Source: Asparagopsis taxiformis (Eukaryota; Rhodophyta; Florideophyceae; Bonnemaisoniales; Bonnemaisoniaceae). From it: a stretch of DNA of 16,936 bases. Shown here in pieces: positions 1-7,753 of this stretch. A model generated the notes under the pieces. That model was given only the letters and a program-made list of their open reading frames with translations. It was not told the DNA's origin and did no database searches. Each line of letters begins with the position of its first letter. The stretch's first letter is position 1. Where the stretch lies: positions 1-16,936 of the forward strand of contig JALQPE010001074.1 of the NCBI GenBank assembly GCA_030407315.1, in the 5' to 3' direction. The position numbers were made by a program, and so were the translations under genes.

Positions 1-233
1 TTGCAGCGAGCGCGCAGCCCTCGGGGCTGACGATTCCTTCGGCCAAGAACGGCATGGTCCAAGAGGTTGGCTGGCGCCGCCGCAACCGCACCACTGTCGT
101 TGATGCTCCGACCACGTCGGTGCGCACGAACGACGGTGGGACGGATGTGCGTGCGCCGTTCACCGATGTTAAAACAAGCCGTCGCGGCACCTGGGTGCGT
201 GCGCCGTTCGTGAATCTGTTCGTGCCGAAGTAG
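1..233 (+). CDS. C-terminal part of a repeat-containing hypothetical protein (5' end outside window)
   Basis: An open frame enters from the left edge (codons begin at base 3) and ends at TAG 231-233. No start is visible, so only about 76 C-terminal residues are seen. The tail is built from a 16-residue repeat. VDAPTTSV at 99, VRAPFTDV at 147 and VRAPFVNL at 195 begin at exactly 48-base intervals, and the last copy is followed by a hydrophobic stop-proximal FVPK. The upstream part is basic (WRRRNRTT). A strong terminator follows 33 bases after the stop, supporting a real gene end. I do not recognise the family. The evenly spaced VxAPF units could stack as a small beta structure, which is inference. 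No catalytic motif is visible. Confidence 0.7.
   Translation, partial: AASAQPSGLTIPSAKNGMVQEVGWRRRNRTTVVDAPTTSVRTNDGGTDVRAPFTDVKTSRRGTWVRAPFVNLFVPK
99..209 (+). repeat. 48-base (16-codon) coding repeat
   Basis: The 15-mer GTGCGTGCGCCGTTC occurs identically at 147-161 and 195-209, 48 bases apart. A diverged copy beginning GTTGATGCTCCG lies a further 48 bases upstream at 99. The period is 16 codons, so the repeat is kept at protein level (V-[DR]-A-P-[TF] units). Confidence 0.75.
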
Positions 234-265
234 TCTTCGCACGACACACATTAAGAGATTTGCGA

Positions 266-300
266 GAACGCGGGAGGTTCGCCTCCCGCGTTCTTTTTTT
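266..300 (+). terminator. Rho-independent terminator
   Basis: A perfect 12-bp stem (GAACGCGGGAGG at 266-277 with its complement at 282-293) closes a TTCG tetraloop and is followed directly by seven T residues (294-300). It ends the transcript of the gene stopping at 233. The minus-strand side lacks a T run after the hairpin, so it probably terminates in the plus direction only. Confidence 0.95.
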
Positions 301-342
301 GCCCTATCGGCTAGCGCCTACTTGAGGGCTTGAACGTGTCCC

Positions 343-1676
343 TTAGAGCAGGGCCGAAAGCGTGAGGCTGGCACCGGCGCAGATTGCGAGCGTCGTGAGA
401 ATGCCGAGCCGCGCGCCGAAGATCAGCAGCGCCGCCAGCACTGAGAGCAGCGCCGCGTCCCACTGAAAGCTCGCGAGCTCTGGCGACCACAGCCGCAGCG
501 GGCCGACATCGGTCGCCGTCACGGTCTCGAAGATAACGTGTAGCGCGAACCACAGACTCAGATTCAAGATGACACCGACCACGGCTGCCGTGACCCCCCG
601 CAGCGCGCCTGCGAGTTTCGGGTTGGCCCGCAACTGCTCCACATAGGGCGCGCCGGTGAAGATCCATAGGAAGCAGGGGGCGAATGTCGCCCAGAGCGTG
701 ACCGCCGCGCGAGAAGTCCATAGGCCAGCGCGGGTTCGCCGCCTTGGCGGTAGGCGCCGAGAAAGCCCACGAACTCGGTGACAAGGATCAAGGGCCGGGC
801 GTGGTCTCGGCGAGCCCAAGCCCGTCCAGCATTTCGTGGGCACTCAGCCAGCCATACGTCTCCACCGCCTGCTGAGCCATATAGGCCAGCACCGCGTAGG
901 CCCCGCCGAAGGTCACGATGGCGAGCTTCGAGAAGAACACGGAAAGGTCGGTGAAGACCTGCGGGAAGATCAGGCTCACGACGACCAGCGGCACGATCCA
1001 GACGGCGAGCCACAGCGATGCGGTACGCAGCGTCTGCGCGATCGTCACGGGTTCTGTGTCGAGAGCCGTTTCGTCGGAAGCGGGGACGCTCTCCGGTGCG
1101 AAGCGGGCCAGGAGATAGCCGGTCAGCGCCGCGAGCGCGACGATGATGGGGAAGGGCATGGCGAAGAAGAAGATCGCGATGAAGGCGAGCGCCGCGATCG
1201 CCCAGGCATGGGGCGCCATGGAGTGCGCGCTTCGCCACTTTCAGCAGCGCATCCACGACGATGACGAGGACCGCCGCTTTGATGCCAAGAAATGCGGCCT
1301 CGACCACCGGCGCCTGACCGTACCACGCATAGGCAATCGACAGGGCCAAGACCACGGCGGCACCCGGCAGGACAAAGAGCAGTCCGGCGACGAGACCGCC
1401 CAGCGTGCCGTTGAGACGCCAGCCCACATAGGTCGCGAGTTGCATGGCCTCCGGCCCTGGTAGCAGCATGCAGAAATTCAGGGCATGCAAGAATCGCTCA
1501 TGCCCGATCCAGCCGCGCTCCTCCACCAGCTCCCGGTGCATGAGCGCGATCTGTCCCGCCGGTCCGCCGAAGGAGGTGACGCCGATCTTCATCCAGACGG
1601 GCAGGGCTTCGCCCAGCGACGGCGCGGGCGGGCGATCCACTGCGGCGTCCGGTGTCTCCGCGGGGCTGCTATCCAT
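343..1676 (-). CDS. chrA: Chromate transporter ChrA, three frameshifts
   Basis: Inner-membrane transporter of the CHR family, which exports chromate and confers chromate resistance. The N-terminal domain has the family signature: VTSFGGPAGQIALMH near residues 33-47, ERGWIGHERF, and NFCMLLPGPEAMQLATYVGW. The C-terminal half carries a second domain copy (FGGAYAVLAYMAQQAVE, then LILVTEFVGF and TLWATFAPCFLWIF), so this is the long two-domain form. ATG at 1676 follows TAGGAGAA at good spacing. The frame is broken three times: one extra base in the GGGG run at 1210-1213, one missing base near 792-796, and one missing near 710. Correcting all three gives 445 codons including the stop, normal for the family. 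It is divergent from the KefB-like gene. Identity is secure. Whether it is a true pseudogene is doubtful because neighbouring housekeeping genes show the same damage. Confidence 0.9.
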
Positions 1677-1777
1677 GGGGTTCTCCTAGCAGGGGAGCGA
1701 ACCCGCGACCACCGGCGGAATTGGCCAGGCGGGCAGGGGCGTGATAGGCAAGATTCGGGGGAGGCTATTCGACCCAT

Positions 1778-3606
1778 ATGACAGAGGCGCAGCTTATTCA
1801 GGTCACGGTCTTTTTGGCCGCCGCCGCTATTGCCGCGCCCTTGGGCCGTTTTCTCGGCATTGGAGCCGTCCTCGGTTACCTGGCGGCCGGTGTCGTTATC
1901 GGCCCCTATGTCCTCGGCCCGCTCTACGCGCTGGACCATGTGGAGAAGGTGCTCGAATTCGGCGAGTTCGGCGTCGTCCTCCTTCTCTCGTCATCGGCTT
2001 GGAGCTGCGCCCCGTGCGCCTCTGGGCTATGCGCTCGGCGATCTTCGGGCTCGGCGCGGCGCAGCTCGTGCTGACGGCCTTCCTTCTCGCAGGCATCGGG
2101 CTTGCGCTCGGACTGGCCACCGGACAGGCGCTGTTCATCGGCCTGGCGCTGTCGCTCTCCTCTACCGCCTTCGCCCTGCAGGTTTTGGAGGAAAAGGGTG
2201 AGTTGACCACGCGCCATGGGCGGTTGGCCTTTTCGATCCTCCTGTTTCAGGACCTTGCCGCTATTCCGCTCATCGCCCTGGTGCCGCTGTTTGCCCTCGG
2301 GAGCGGCGAAGAGCCGTCTATGGATCTCGGCAGCGCGGGGATCGCGATCCTCACAATCGCCGGCGTCATCGTTGTTGGCCGCTTCTTGTTGAGCCGGCTC
2401 TATCGGCTCGTGGCCGCCGTGGGCGTGCGCGAGGCCATGACGGCGACCGCGCTGCTGACCGTGGTGGGTGTGGCCTTGCTCATGGAAGAGGTCGGCCTGT
2501 CCGCGGCGCTCGGGTCGTTTATCGCCGGCGCGCTGCTCGCGGATTCCGAATACCGCCACCAGATCGAGGCCGATATCGCGCCGTTCGAAGGGCTGCTGCT
2601 GGCCGTGTTCTTCATGGCCGTGGGCATGTCCATCGATCTGTCGGTCCTGGTGGCGCGGCCCGGCGCGCTGGTCCTCATTGTGGCCGGCCTGATCGCCGTG
2701 AAGTTTGTGGTGCTCTATGGCCTTGGCCGTTGGTGGGGTTTGAACAACGCACCATCGCGTCGGCTTGGGATCGTGCTGAGCCAAGGCGGCGAGTTTGCGT
2801 TCGTGCTTTTTTCCGTCGGCATTGTCGAAGGGGCTATCGACCGCGAGACGGCAGGCTTGCTGACATTGGCTGTGACGATTTCCATGGCGGCCACGCCGCT
2901 GCTGTTGCTCGCGGACGACATGATCCGGCGGGCAAAGAGCAACGCGGCGCCCGAGTACGAGATGCCGCCGGAAGACGAAAAGCATGTCATCATCGCCGGC
3001 TTCGGCCGTTTCGGGCAGATCGTCGCGCGTGTGCTCCGTGCACGGCATATTCCGTTCACGGCGCTAGATAAGTCCATTGCGCAGGTCGACTTTGTGAAGC
3101 GTTTCGGCGCCAAGATCTATTACGGCGATGCGGGGCGCATCGATATCTTGCGCGCGGCCGGTGCGAACAAGGCCAGTGCTTTCGTGCTTGCGATCGACGA
3201 CGTGGAGAACTCGCTGCGCGTCGCCGAGATCGTGCGGGAGAATTTTCCCGATCTTCCCATCTATGCCCGCGCGCGCGACCGCATCCATGTGCACAAGCTG
3301 ATGGATTTGGGCGTCACGATCATCGAACGTGAGACCTACTTGGCGGCGCTCAGCCTGACCTCGGATCTCTTGCGCGGACTTGGCCTAAAGCCGAACGAGG
3401 CCAAGCGGCTCATCGATACGTTCAAACGCCACGATGAGGCACGGCTCTTCAACGAGTACCAGGACTATACGGACCAGGAAAAGATGCGAGCGAACGCGCA
3501 GTCGGCAGCCGTCGAGCTGGAAGACCTGTTCGCGAAGGACATCGAAGCGCTGGAGAACGGCGGCTCTAGCGATGAGCGTTCAGATGATCGAGGATCATCT
3601 GGTTGA
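1778..3606 (+). CDS. KefB/KefC-type monovalent cation:proton antiporter (CPA2), one frameshift
   Basis: Inner-membrane K+/H+ or Na+/H+ antiporter of the CPA2 family with a cytoplasmic regulatory domain. An N-terminal multi-span exchanger domain of about 390 residues includes GLELRPVRLWAMR, close to the Kef signature, and LSLSSTAFALQVL. It is followed by a TrkA-N/RCK nucleotide-binding domain from about residue 405, with the Rossmann glycine motif GFGRFGQ and YYGDAGRIDIL. ATG 1778 lies 13 bases after a GGGGGAGG tract. The first 70 codons are in one frame and the rest in another. One base is missing near 1988 (LLL then VIGLEL). Correcting it gives 609 residues, like E. coli KefC (about 620). 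No KefF/KefG-type ancillary oxidoreductase gene is adjacent. The end overlaps the convergent hydrolase by 41 bases. The exact cation cannot be told from sequence. Confidence 0.88.
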
Positions 3607-4405
3607 GCTTCGCCGGATGGGTGAAGGGGCTCATGTGACCCGCGCCTTTGAGTGTCTCGAGCTCAACATTCGGAAGCGTCTTGCTCAGGAGCTCCGTCAC
3701 CGCGCGTGTGGGCGGCGGGGTCTTCGAACCCATGATCAGGAGCGTCGGCGCGGTGATCTCCGCATAGTCCATGGCCGTGCTCTTGGCATCGAGGGCGATG
3801 GAGAACTCTAGCGCGACTTTGGGGATCGTGGCGGCGATGGCGCTCTTGAAGCGGTCGGGCGCAATCCACCAGCGCCAGCGGCCGAGCCAATAACTCATGA
3901 AAGCCCCGGCGGCCTTCTTGTCGTCGCCCTTGGCGACGGGATCGAGAACGGCGACGCCCAACTTCTCCACGTCCTGCCATTCGGGCAAATCCTCCAAGCG
4001 CAGGAGGTGGAACGAAACGGGCTCGATCAGCGTGAGACTCTTGACTTTGTCCTTGAGGGTCCGCGCGGCTTCGAGCGCCAGCGCCGCGCCATAGGAGTGA
4101 CCGACAAGATGCAGCGGCGCTTCGCCCTGTTCGGCGACCGCGAGCAGCGCTTCAACATCGGCGTCGATCGAGAAGGGCTTTTCGGCGGGCCAGGGGCCGG
4201 ACTGTCCATAGCCGATGAAGTCGGGCGCGAGGACGTGCCAGTCCTCGACCAGGACTTCGATCAGCGGGGCCCACTCTTTGTGAGACGCGGCTGAGCAATG
4301 GCCGAGCAGCACTGTCGGTCCCTCGCCCTCATCGAGATAGGCAATTTCGACATCGCCGGATTCGAGAATATTCACGCGCCGCCCCTCATCTGCTGCTCCG
4401 ATCAT
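3566..4405 (-). CDS. Alpha/beta-fold hydrolase
   Basis: Probably a soluble serine hydrolase of the alpha/beta fold, about 279 residues, a usual length. Visible elements are the oxyanion-side segment LLGHCSAASHKEW (residues 33-45), the nucleophile elbow GHSYG with Ser104, and the late histidine in GAGHMSP (His257). The usual acid after the penultimate strand is not in its canonical place: IMGSKTPPPTRA has Thr where GxxD is expected. Glu128 in LIEP, at the end of an earlier strand, may serve instead. ATG 4405 has no clear ribosome site. A GTG at 4375 (residue 11) is preceded by GAGGGG and is a credible alternative start. It lies 51 bases downstream of rpoH on the same strand and could be co-transcribed. 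No signal peptide is seen. The substrate is unknown. Confidence 0.85.
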   Translation of the reverse strand: MIGAADEGRRVNILESGDVEIAYLDEGEGPTVLLGHCSAASHKEWAPLIEVLVEDWHVLAPDFIGYGQSGPWPAEKPFSIDADVEALLAVAEQGEAPLHLVGHSYGAALALEAARTLKDKVKSLTLIEPVSFHLLRLEDLPEWQDVEKLGVAVLDPVAKGDDKKAAGAFMSYWLGRWRWWIAPDRFKSAIAATIPKVALEFSIALDAKSTAMDYAEITAPTLLIMGSKTPPPTRAVTELLSKTLPNVELETLKGAGHMSPFTHPAKLNQMILDHLNAHR

Positions 4406-4456
4406 TAGCGGGCAGGGCGATTCGCGTCCAGCATTGCTAGGCGATGACGCGCGGAC

Positions 4457-5356
4457 CTAGTCCGCCGGTTCGAGCTCCGGCTGCTCGGCGGCGGCGGCCG
4501 CCTTCTGCACGGCCTTCTGCACCTTCTCGAAGGCGCGAACCTCGATCTGCCGGATGCGCTCGCGGCTAACGCCGAATTCCGTGGAGAGTTGCTCCAGGGT
4601 CAGCGGGTCTTCGGACAGGCGGCGCGCTTCGAACACGCGGCGTTCCCGCTCGTTCAAGTCCTTGAGCGCGTCGTACAACATGCCGCGGCGTTGATCCTGC
4701 TCCTCGGACTCGGCCAAAGCGGTTTCCTGATCGACGGCGGTGTCGTCCACCAGCCAGTCCATCCACTCGCCGCTTTCCGCGTCGTTGCGCACAGGTGCGT
4801 TGAGGGAGGAGTCGCCGCCCAGCCGGCGGTTCATGGAGACGACATCGTCTTCGCTGACGCCGAGCCGCGTTGCGATCGTCTTGACCTGATCGGGACGCAG
4901 ATCGCCCTCTTCGAGCGCCTTGAGCTGTCCCTTGATCTTGCGGAGATTGAAGAACAGCTTCTTCTGCGCCGCCGTGGTGCCCATCTTCACGAGGCTCCAC
5001 GAGCGCAGGATGTATTCCTGGATCGCGGCGCGAATCCACCACATGGCGTAGGTCGCCAAGCGGAAGCCCTTTTCGGGATCGAAGCGCTTCACCGCCTGCA
5101 TCAGGCCGACATTGCCTTCGGAGATTACCTCACCGATGGGCAGGCCATAGCCGCGATACCCCATGGCGATGCGTGCCACGAGACGCAAATGGGACGTCAC
5201 CAGCTGATGGGCCGCATCGCGATCGTCATGCTCGCGCCAGCTCTTGGCAAGCATGTACTCCTGCTGCGGCTCCAGCATCGGAAACTGTCTGATTTCTTCG
5301 AGATAGCGCGTCAGCCCGCCATGCGCGCTGACGCTCGGTAAACTCTTCGAGGCCAT
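4457..5356 (-). CDS. rpoH: RNA polymerase sigma-32 factor RpoH
   Basis: Heat-shock sigma factor directing RNA polymerase to chaperone and protease promoters. From ATG 5356 it is 299 residues, standard for alphaproteobacterial RpoH. Region 2 is intact (ISEGNVGLMQAVKRF, then FRLATYAMWWIRAAIQEYI near 98-116). The RpoH box QKKLFFNLR at 131-139 separates it from other sigma factors. Region 4.2 carries FGVSRERIRQIEVRAFEKV near the C-terminus, followed by an Ala/Glu-rich tail. I chose ATG 5356 over a TTG at 5386 because GGAAGA sits just upstream and homologues begin close to MASKSLP. It follows rluD by 125 bases. Many alphaproteobacteria have two RpoH copies. Which one this is cannot be told here. 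Confidence 0.96.
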   Translation of the reverse strand: MASKSLPSVSAHGGLTRYLEEIRQFPMLEPQQEYMLAKSWREHDDRDAAHQLVTSHLRLVARIAMGYRGYGLPIGEVISEGNVGLMQAVKRFDPEKGFRLATYAMWWIRAAIQEYILRSWSLVKMGTTAAQKKLFFNLRKIKGQLKALEEGDLRPDQVKTIATRLGVSEDDVVSMNRRLGGDSSLNAPVRNDAESGEWMDWLVDDTAVDQETALAESEEQDQRRGMLYDALKDLNERERRVFEARRLSEDPLTLEQLSTEFGVSRERIRQIEVRAFEKVQKAVQKAAAAAEQPELEPAD

Positions 5357-5439
5357 GGCTGTCTTCCCGGAACCCGTCTCCTGCAAGGACGCGAAGGTCC
5401 CTACATCTTTCTCTTAAAGAACGTCCCCCGGCCCGACCG

Positions 5440-5468
5440 TCTATAAGCCGTTTCAGCTTCTCATGAAA
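5440..5468 (-). promoter_or_regulatory. Possible rpoH promoter
   Basis: On the minus strand the rluD-rpoH gap holds TATAGA (5440-5445), 17 bases after TTTCAT (5463-5468). The overlapping CTTATAG (5441-5447) also resembles the CYTAT-type -10 element of alphaproteobacterial sigma-32 promoters, which would fit autoregulation. The -35 match is poor, so this is tentative. Confidence 0.25.
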
Positions 5469-5481
5469 GAGGGACGTATCA

Positions 5482-6565
5482 TCACAGTTGCTTGAATTGT
5501 CGCACAATCTCGGCGAGATCGTCAGGCAGTTCGCTGTTAAATTCCAGTAATGTCCCCGTCGCCGGGTGCACGAAGGCGAGATGCGCCGCATGCAGGGCTT
5601 GGCGGTCGAGTGACGCGATTGCACCGGCCAGATCGTCCGGGAGCATCTTGAGCTTCGACTTGAACCCTGCGCCGTAGAGCGGGTCGCCCACGAGCGGGTG
5701 GCCGTAATGGGCCATATGGACACGGACTTGATGCGTCCGGCCCGTTTCCAACGTGCATTCGATGAGCGACGCGACCGCGTCTTTCCCCGTGCCGCCATAG
5801 GTTTCGACAAGGCGCCATCGCGTGGCGGCAAAGCGGCCTTTGTCTTCAGGCACGACCGCCATTTTAGTCCGGCTTGTCGGGTGGCGGCCGATTGGCGCCT
5901 CGATCCGCCCGTGCGGCAAGGATGGCGCCCCCCAGACAAGCGCGAGATAGCCGCGCGCCATGTCGCCGGTTCGTCCGTGGTCGGCAAATTGTTCGGCGAG
6001 GGCGCGATGGGCCGGATCGTTTCTTTGCGGCGACCATGAGCCCGCTCGTCTCCTTGTCGAGACGGTGGACGATGCCGGGCCGGGCCACACCGCCAATGCC
6101 TGAGAGACTCTCGCCGCAATGGGCGAGCAGGGCATTCACCAGCGTGCCGTCCGGCTGGCCGGCGCCGGGGTGCACTACGAGCCCCGCCGGCTTGTCGATG
6201 ACGATTAGATCCTCGTCCTCATAGATCACGTCGAGGGGAATTGCCTGCGGCTTCAGCTCCGGGTCCGCGGCCGGCGGCACGGAGAGCTCGAAGCGCTCGC
6301 CCGGTTTGACCCGATATTTTACGTCCTCTATGGTCCGGGCGCTTGATGAGACGTCCGCGGACTGCACATGGCCGTCACGGATCAGCGCCTGGATGCGCGT
6401 GCGGCTCATATCGGGAAAGGCCTCGCTGAGAAACCTGTCGAGCCGCTGGCCGGACTGAGACGTGTCAGCAGTCACCGAGCGGACTGGGTCGGCTTCGATG
6501 GGATCGCAGGCTGGTGCGTCAGGTTCGTTCACGGCGTCTGGTTCAATCATTGTCGTAGGCGGCAT
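5482..6565 (-). CDS. rluD: 23S rRNA pseudouridine synthase RluD family, one frameshift
   Basis: Converts uridine to pseudouridine in structured RNA. RluD itself modifies positions 1911/1915/1917 of 23S rRNA. An N-terminal S4-like RNA-binding domain (RLDRFLSEAFPDMSRTRIQ) is followed by the RluA-family catalytic domain with the signature GIVHRLDKETSGL, whose Asp is the catalytic residue, and later TGRTHQVRVHM and HPLVGDPLYG. The frame breaks just after the catalytic motif. One extra base lies in the TTT run at 6020-6022 (plus strand), and the protein continues as AHRALAEQFADHG. Removing it gives 360 residues. ATG 6565 or ATG 6550 are possible starts, neither with a clear Shine-Dalgarno. Upstream codons overlap the divergent gene and are unlikely to be used. 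It precedes rpoH on the same strand. Confidence 0.9.
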
Positions 6566-6585
6566 ATTTCGGAGTCTGTCATAGG

Positions 6586-7074
6586 ATGACAACGACGGTC
6601 GACCCTGAGAAGTCACGGTCCGCTTCGCTGCGGGCGGAGGATATCCCAATCGAGGGCACGGTGCTCACGCCGCGCCAAGTGGGCATGCTCAAGATCGCCG
6701 TAGTGGTGATGGGCATCCTGCTCTTGGCCGCTCTTGCCGCCGTGATCGTGGGCATGATCTATCAGGCCTCCAAGATCGGTGGGAAGTCGACGAGCGCCGC
6801 ACCGGTCGCTGCGGCGCCGGCACATGCGGCACCTGCTCAAGCAGTTCCCGCTCAAAAGCCCCATCGTGTCGATGTGTCGCCCGCCACGGCCGCCGCGCCG
6901 GAAGCCTTGATTATTCCGGAGCACGGCGACGTCATCTCCATGTCCCTCGATGGGAACCGGCTCGCGCTGCATGTGCGGATGGGCAACGAAGCGGAGATCG
7001 TCGTGGTGGATATCATGTCGGGCAAGGTCGTTTCCCGGGTCAAGATCGATAAACGCGACCAGCCTCCGCAATAA
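6586..7074 (+). CDS. Single-span membrane hypothetical protein (DUF6476-like?)
   Basis: 162 residues from ATG 6586, with AGG immediately upstream. A short cytoplasmic N-terminus is followed by one strong membrane segment (about residues 30-56, IAVVVMGILLLAALAAVIVGMIY). Next comes an Ala/Pro-rich linker (AAPAHAAPAQAVPAQ), and then a compact C-terminal domain of about 60 residues ending in VVDIMSGKVVSRVKI. The C-terminal part (HGDVISMSLDGNRLALHVRM) looks like a strand-rich repeat piece. The arrangement resembles short alphaproteobacterial proteins filed as DUF6476. That is a recollection and not proven here. Only 20 bases separate its start from the divergent rluD start. The C-terminal codons lie in a tandem 13-base repeat that contains the stop. 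Confidence 0.75.
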   Translation: MTTTVDPEKSRSASLRAEDIPIEGTVLTPRQVGMLKIAVVVMGILLLAALAAVIVGMIYQASKIGGKSTSAAPVAAAPAHAAPAQAVPAQKPHRVDVSPATAAAPEALIIPEHGDVISMSLDGNRLALHVRMGNEAEIVVVDIMSGKVVSRVKIDKRDQPPQ

Positions 7075-7094
7075 GCCTTGTGCAATAAGCCTTG
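7068..7094 (+). repeat. 13-base tandem duplication spanning a stop codon
   Basis: GCAATAAGCCTTG occurs at 7068-7080 and again at 7082-7094 (14-base period). The first copy holds the TAA stop (7072-7074) of the upstream gene. The second overlaps the probable -35 region of the tRNA promoter. Confidence 0.8.
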
Positions 7095-7120
7095 ATCGCG
7101 ACAAGGCAGGGACTTATACG
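7092..7120 (+). promoter_or_regulatory. Probable tRNA-Glu promoter
   Basis: TTGATC (7092-7097) and TATACG (7115-7120) are separated by 17 bases, each matching four of six consensus positions. A start near 7127 would give a short leader before the tRNA at 7153. Confidence 0.45.
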
Positions 7121-7152
7121 TGCTCGTTCGCGCGGTCGTAGCCGCGCCTTGT

Positions 7153-7228
7153 GGCCCGTTCGTCTAGTGGCCTAGGACGCCGCCCTCTCACGGCGGAAAC
7201 AGGGGTTCGATTCCCCTACGGGCTGCCA
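7153..7228 (+). tRNA. tRNA-Glu (anticodon CTC)
   Basis: A complete 76-nt cloverleaf with encoded CCA. The acceptor 7153-7159 (GGCCCGT) pairs with ACGGGCT, including a G-U at position 1-72. The anticodon stem CCGCC/GGCGG encloses loop CTCTCAC with anticodon CTC at 7187-7189. The T arm is AGGGG-TTCGATT-CCCCT. The layout matches E. coli tRNA-Glu position for position. The CTC anticodon reads GAG; the more usual TTC isoacceptor must lie elsewhere. No clear intrinsic terminator follows; only a weak GCCAG/CTGGC pairing overlaps the 3' end. Confidence 0.97.
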
Positions 7229-7278
7229 GCATCTTCTGGCCCAACCTGCAGCGCCAGCACCAGTCAGACCAACGACCC

Positions 7279-7737
7279 TTACGCCAGCTCGTCCTGCCGG
7301 GACCGCTTGAGGAAGCGGTGGCATTGCTGTTCGCAGTCATAGCCGAGCAGCGTACCGAGCATGAAATCCTCCTCGGCGGTGAGTTCGTTCAGGGGGCAGG
7401 TGACCAAAGACCGCGCGACCGCGACGAAAGCGGGGTGGCCGAAGAACACATTGGCCTTGAGCGGGTTCACGCACTGAACAAAATGGTCAATGCCCCGGGC
7501 CTTGAGCCGTTCGCGCACCAATTCCATTTCGCGGCGGCTGATGGTCATCAGGCACAGCGCGCGGACGCCCTTGCCATAGGCGTAGACGTGGTGGTGAAGC
7601 AGGCGCAACACCGGATCGGTCTCGGCTTCGGTGCAGGGCCCCGAGGCGCGCCCTCCGCGATCCGGATCGTCCAACGCGCCCGAGTCACGGCTCAACGTGC
7701 TTGGCTCGACAATTGGTTCGACAGTCGGCTCGGCCAT
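7279..7737 (-). CDS. DUF2023 family protein, partner gene of flavodoxin
   Basis: 152 residues. The first 40 are acidic, Pro/Ser-rich and probably disordered. The conserved domain starts near residue 41 and shows LLHHHVYAYGKGVRAL, then NVFFGHPAFVAVARSL, and ends with LGYDCEQQCHRFL. This pattern fits Pfam DUF2023, whose function is unknown. His48-His50, Cys135, Cys139 and His140 could bind metal or a cofactor, which is inference. ATG 7737 follows GAAGGG at good distance and begins only 16 bases after the flavodoxin stop, so the two are almost certainly one transcript. As I recall, DUF2023 genes sit beside flavodoxin genes in other bacteria, suggesting a role in flavodoxin assembly, reduction or use. 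It converges on the tRNA. Confidence 0.8.
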   Translation of the reverse strand: MAEPTVEPIVEPSTLSRDSGALDDPDRGGRASGPCTEAETDPVLRLLHHHVYAYGKGVRALCLMTISRREMELVRERLKARGIDHFVQCVNPLKANVFFGHPAFVAVARSLVTCPLNELTAEEDFMLGTLLGYDCEQQCHRFLKRSRQDELA

Positions 7738-7753
7738 GCGAACGGCCCTTCGA

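Noticed and set aside
343..1676. Programmed frameshifting as an explanation for the split genes
   Set aside because: No shared slippery heptamer or downstream structure, and both insertions and deletions occur in unrelated genes.
1924..3048. 374-codon minus-strand ORF
   Set aside because: Antisense shadow of the KefB-like gene, with His/Arg/Gln-rich low-complexity translation.
7217..7245. Terminator after tRNA-Glu
   Set aside because: Only a five-pair stem overlapping the CCA end, without a T tract.
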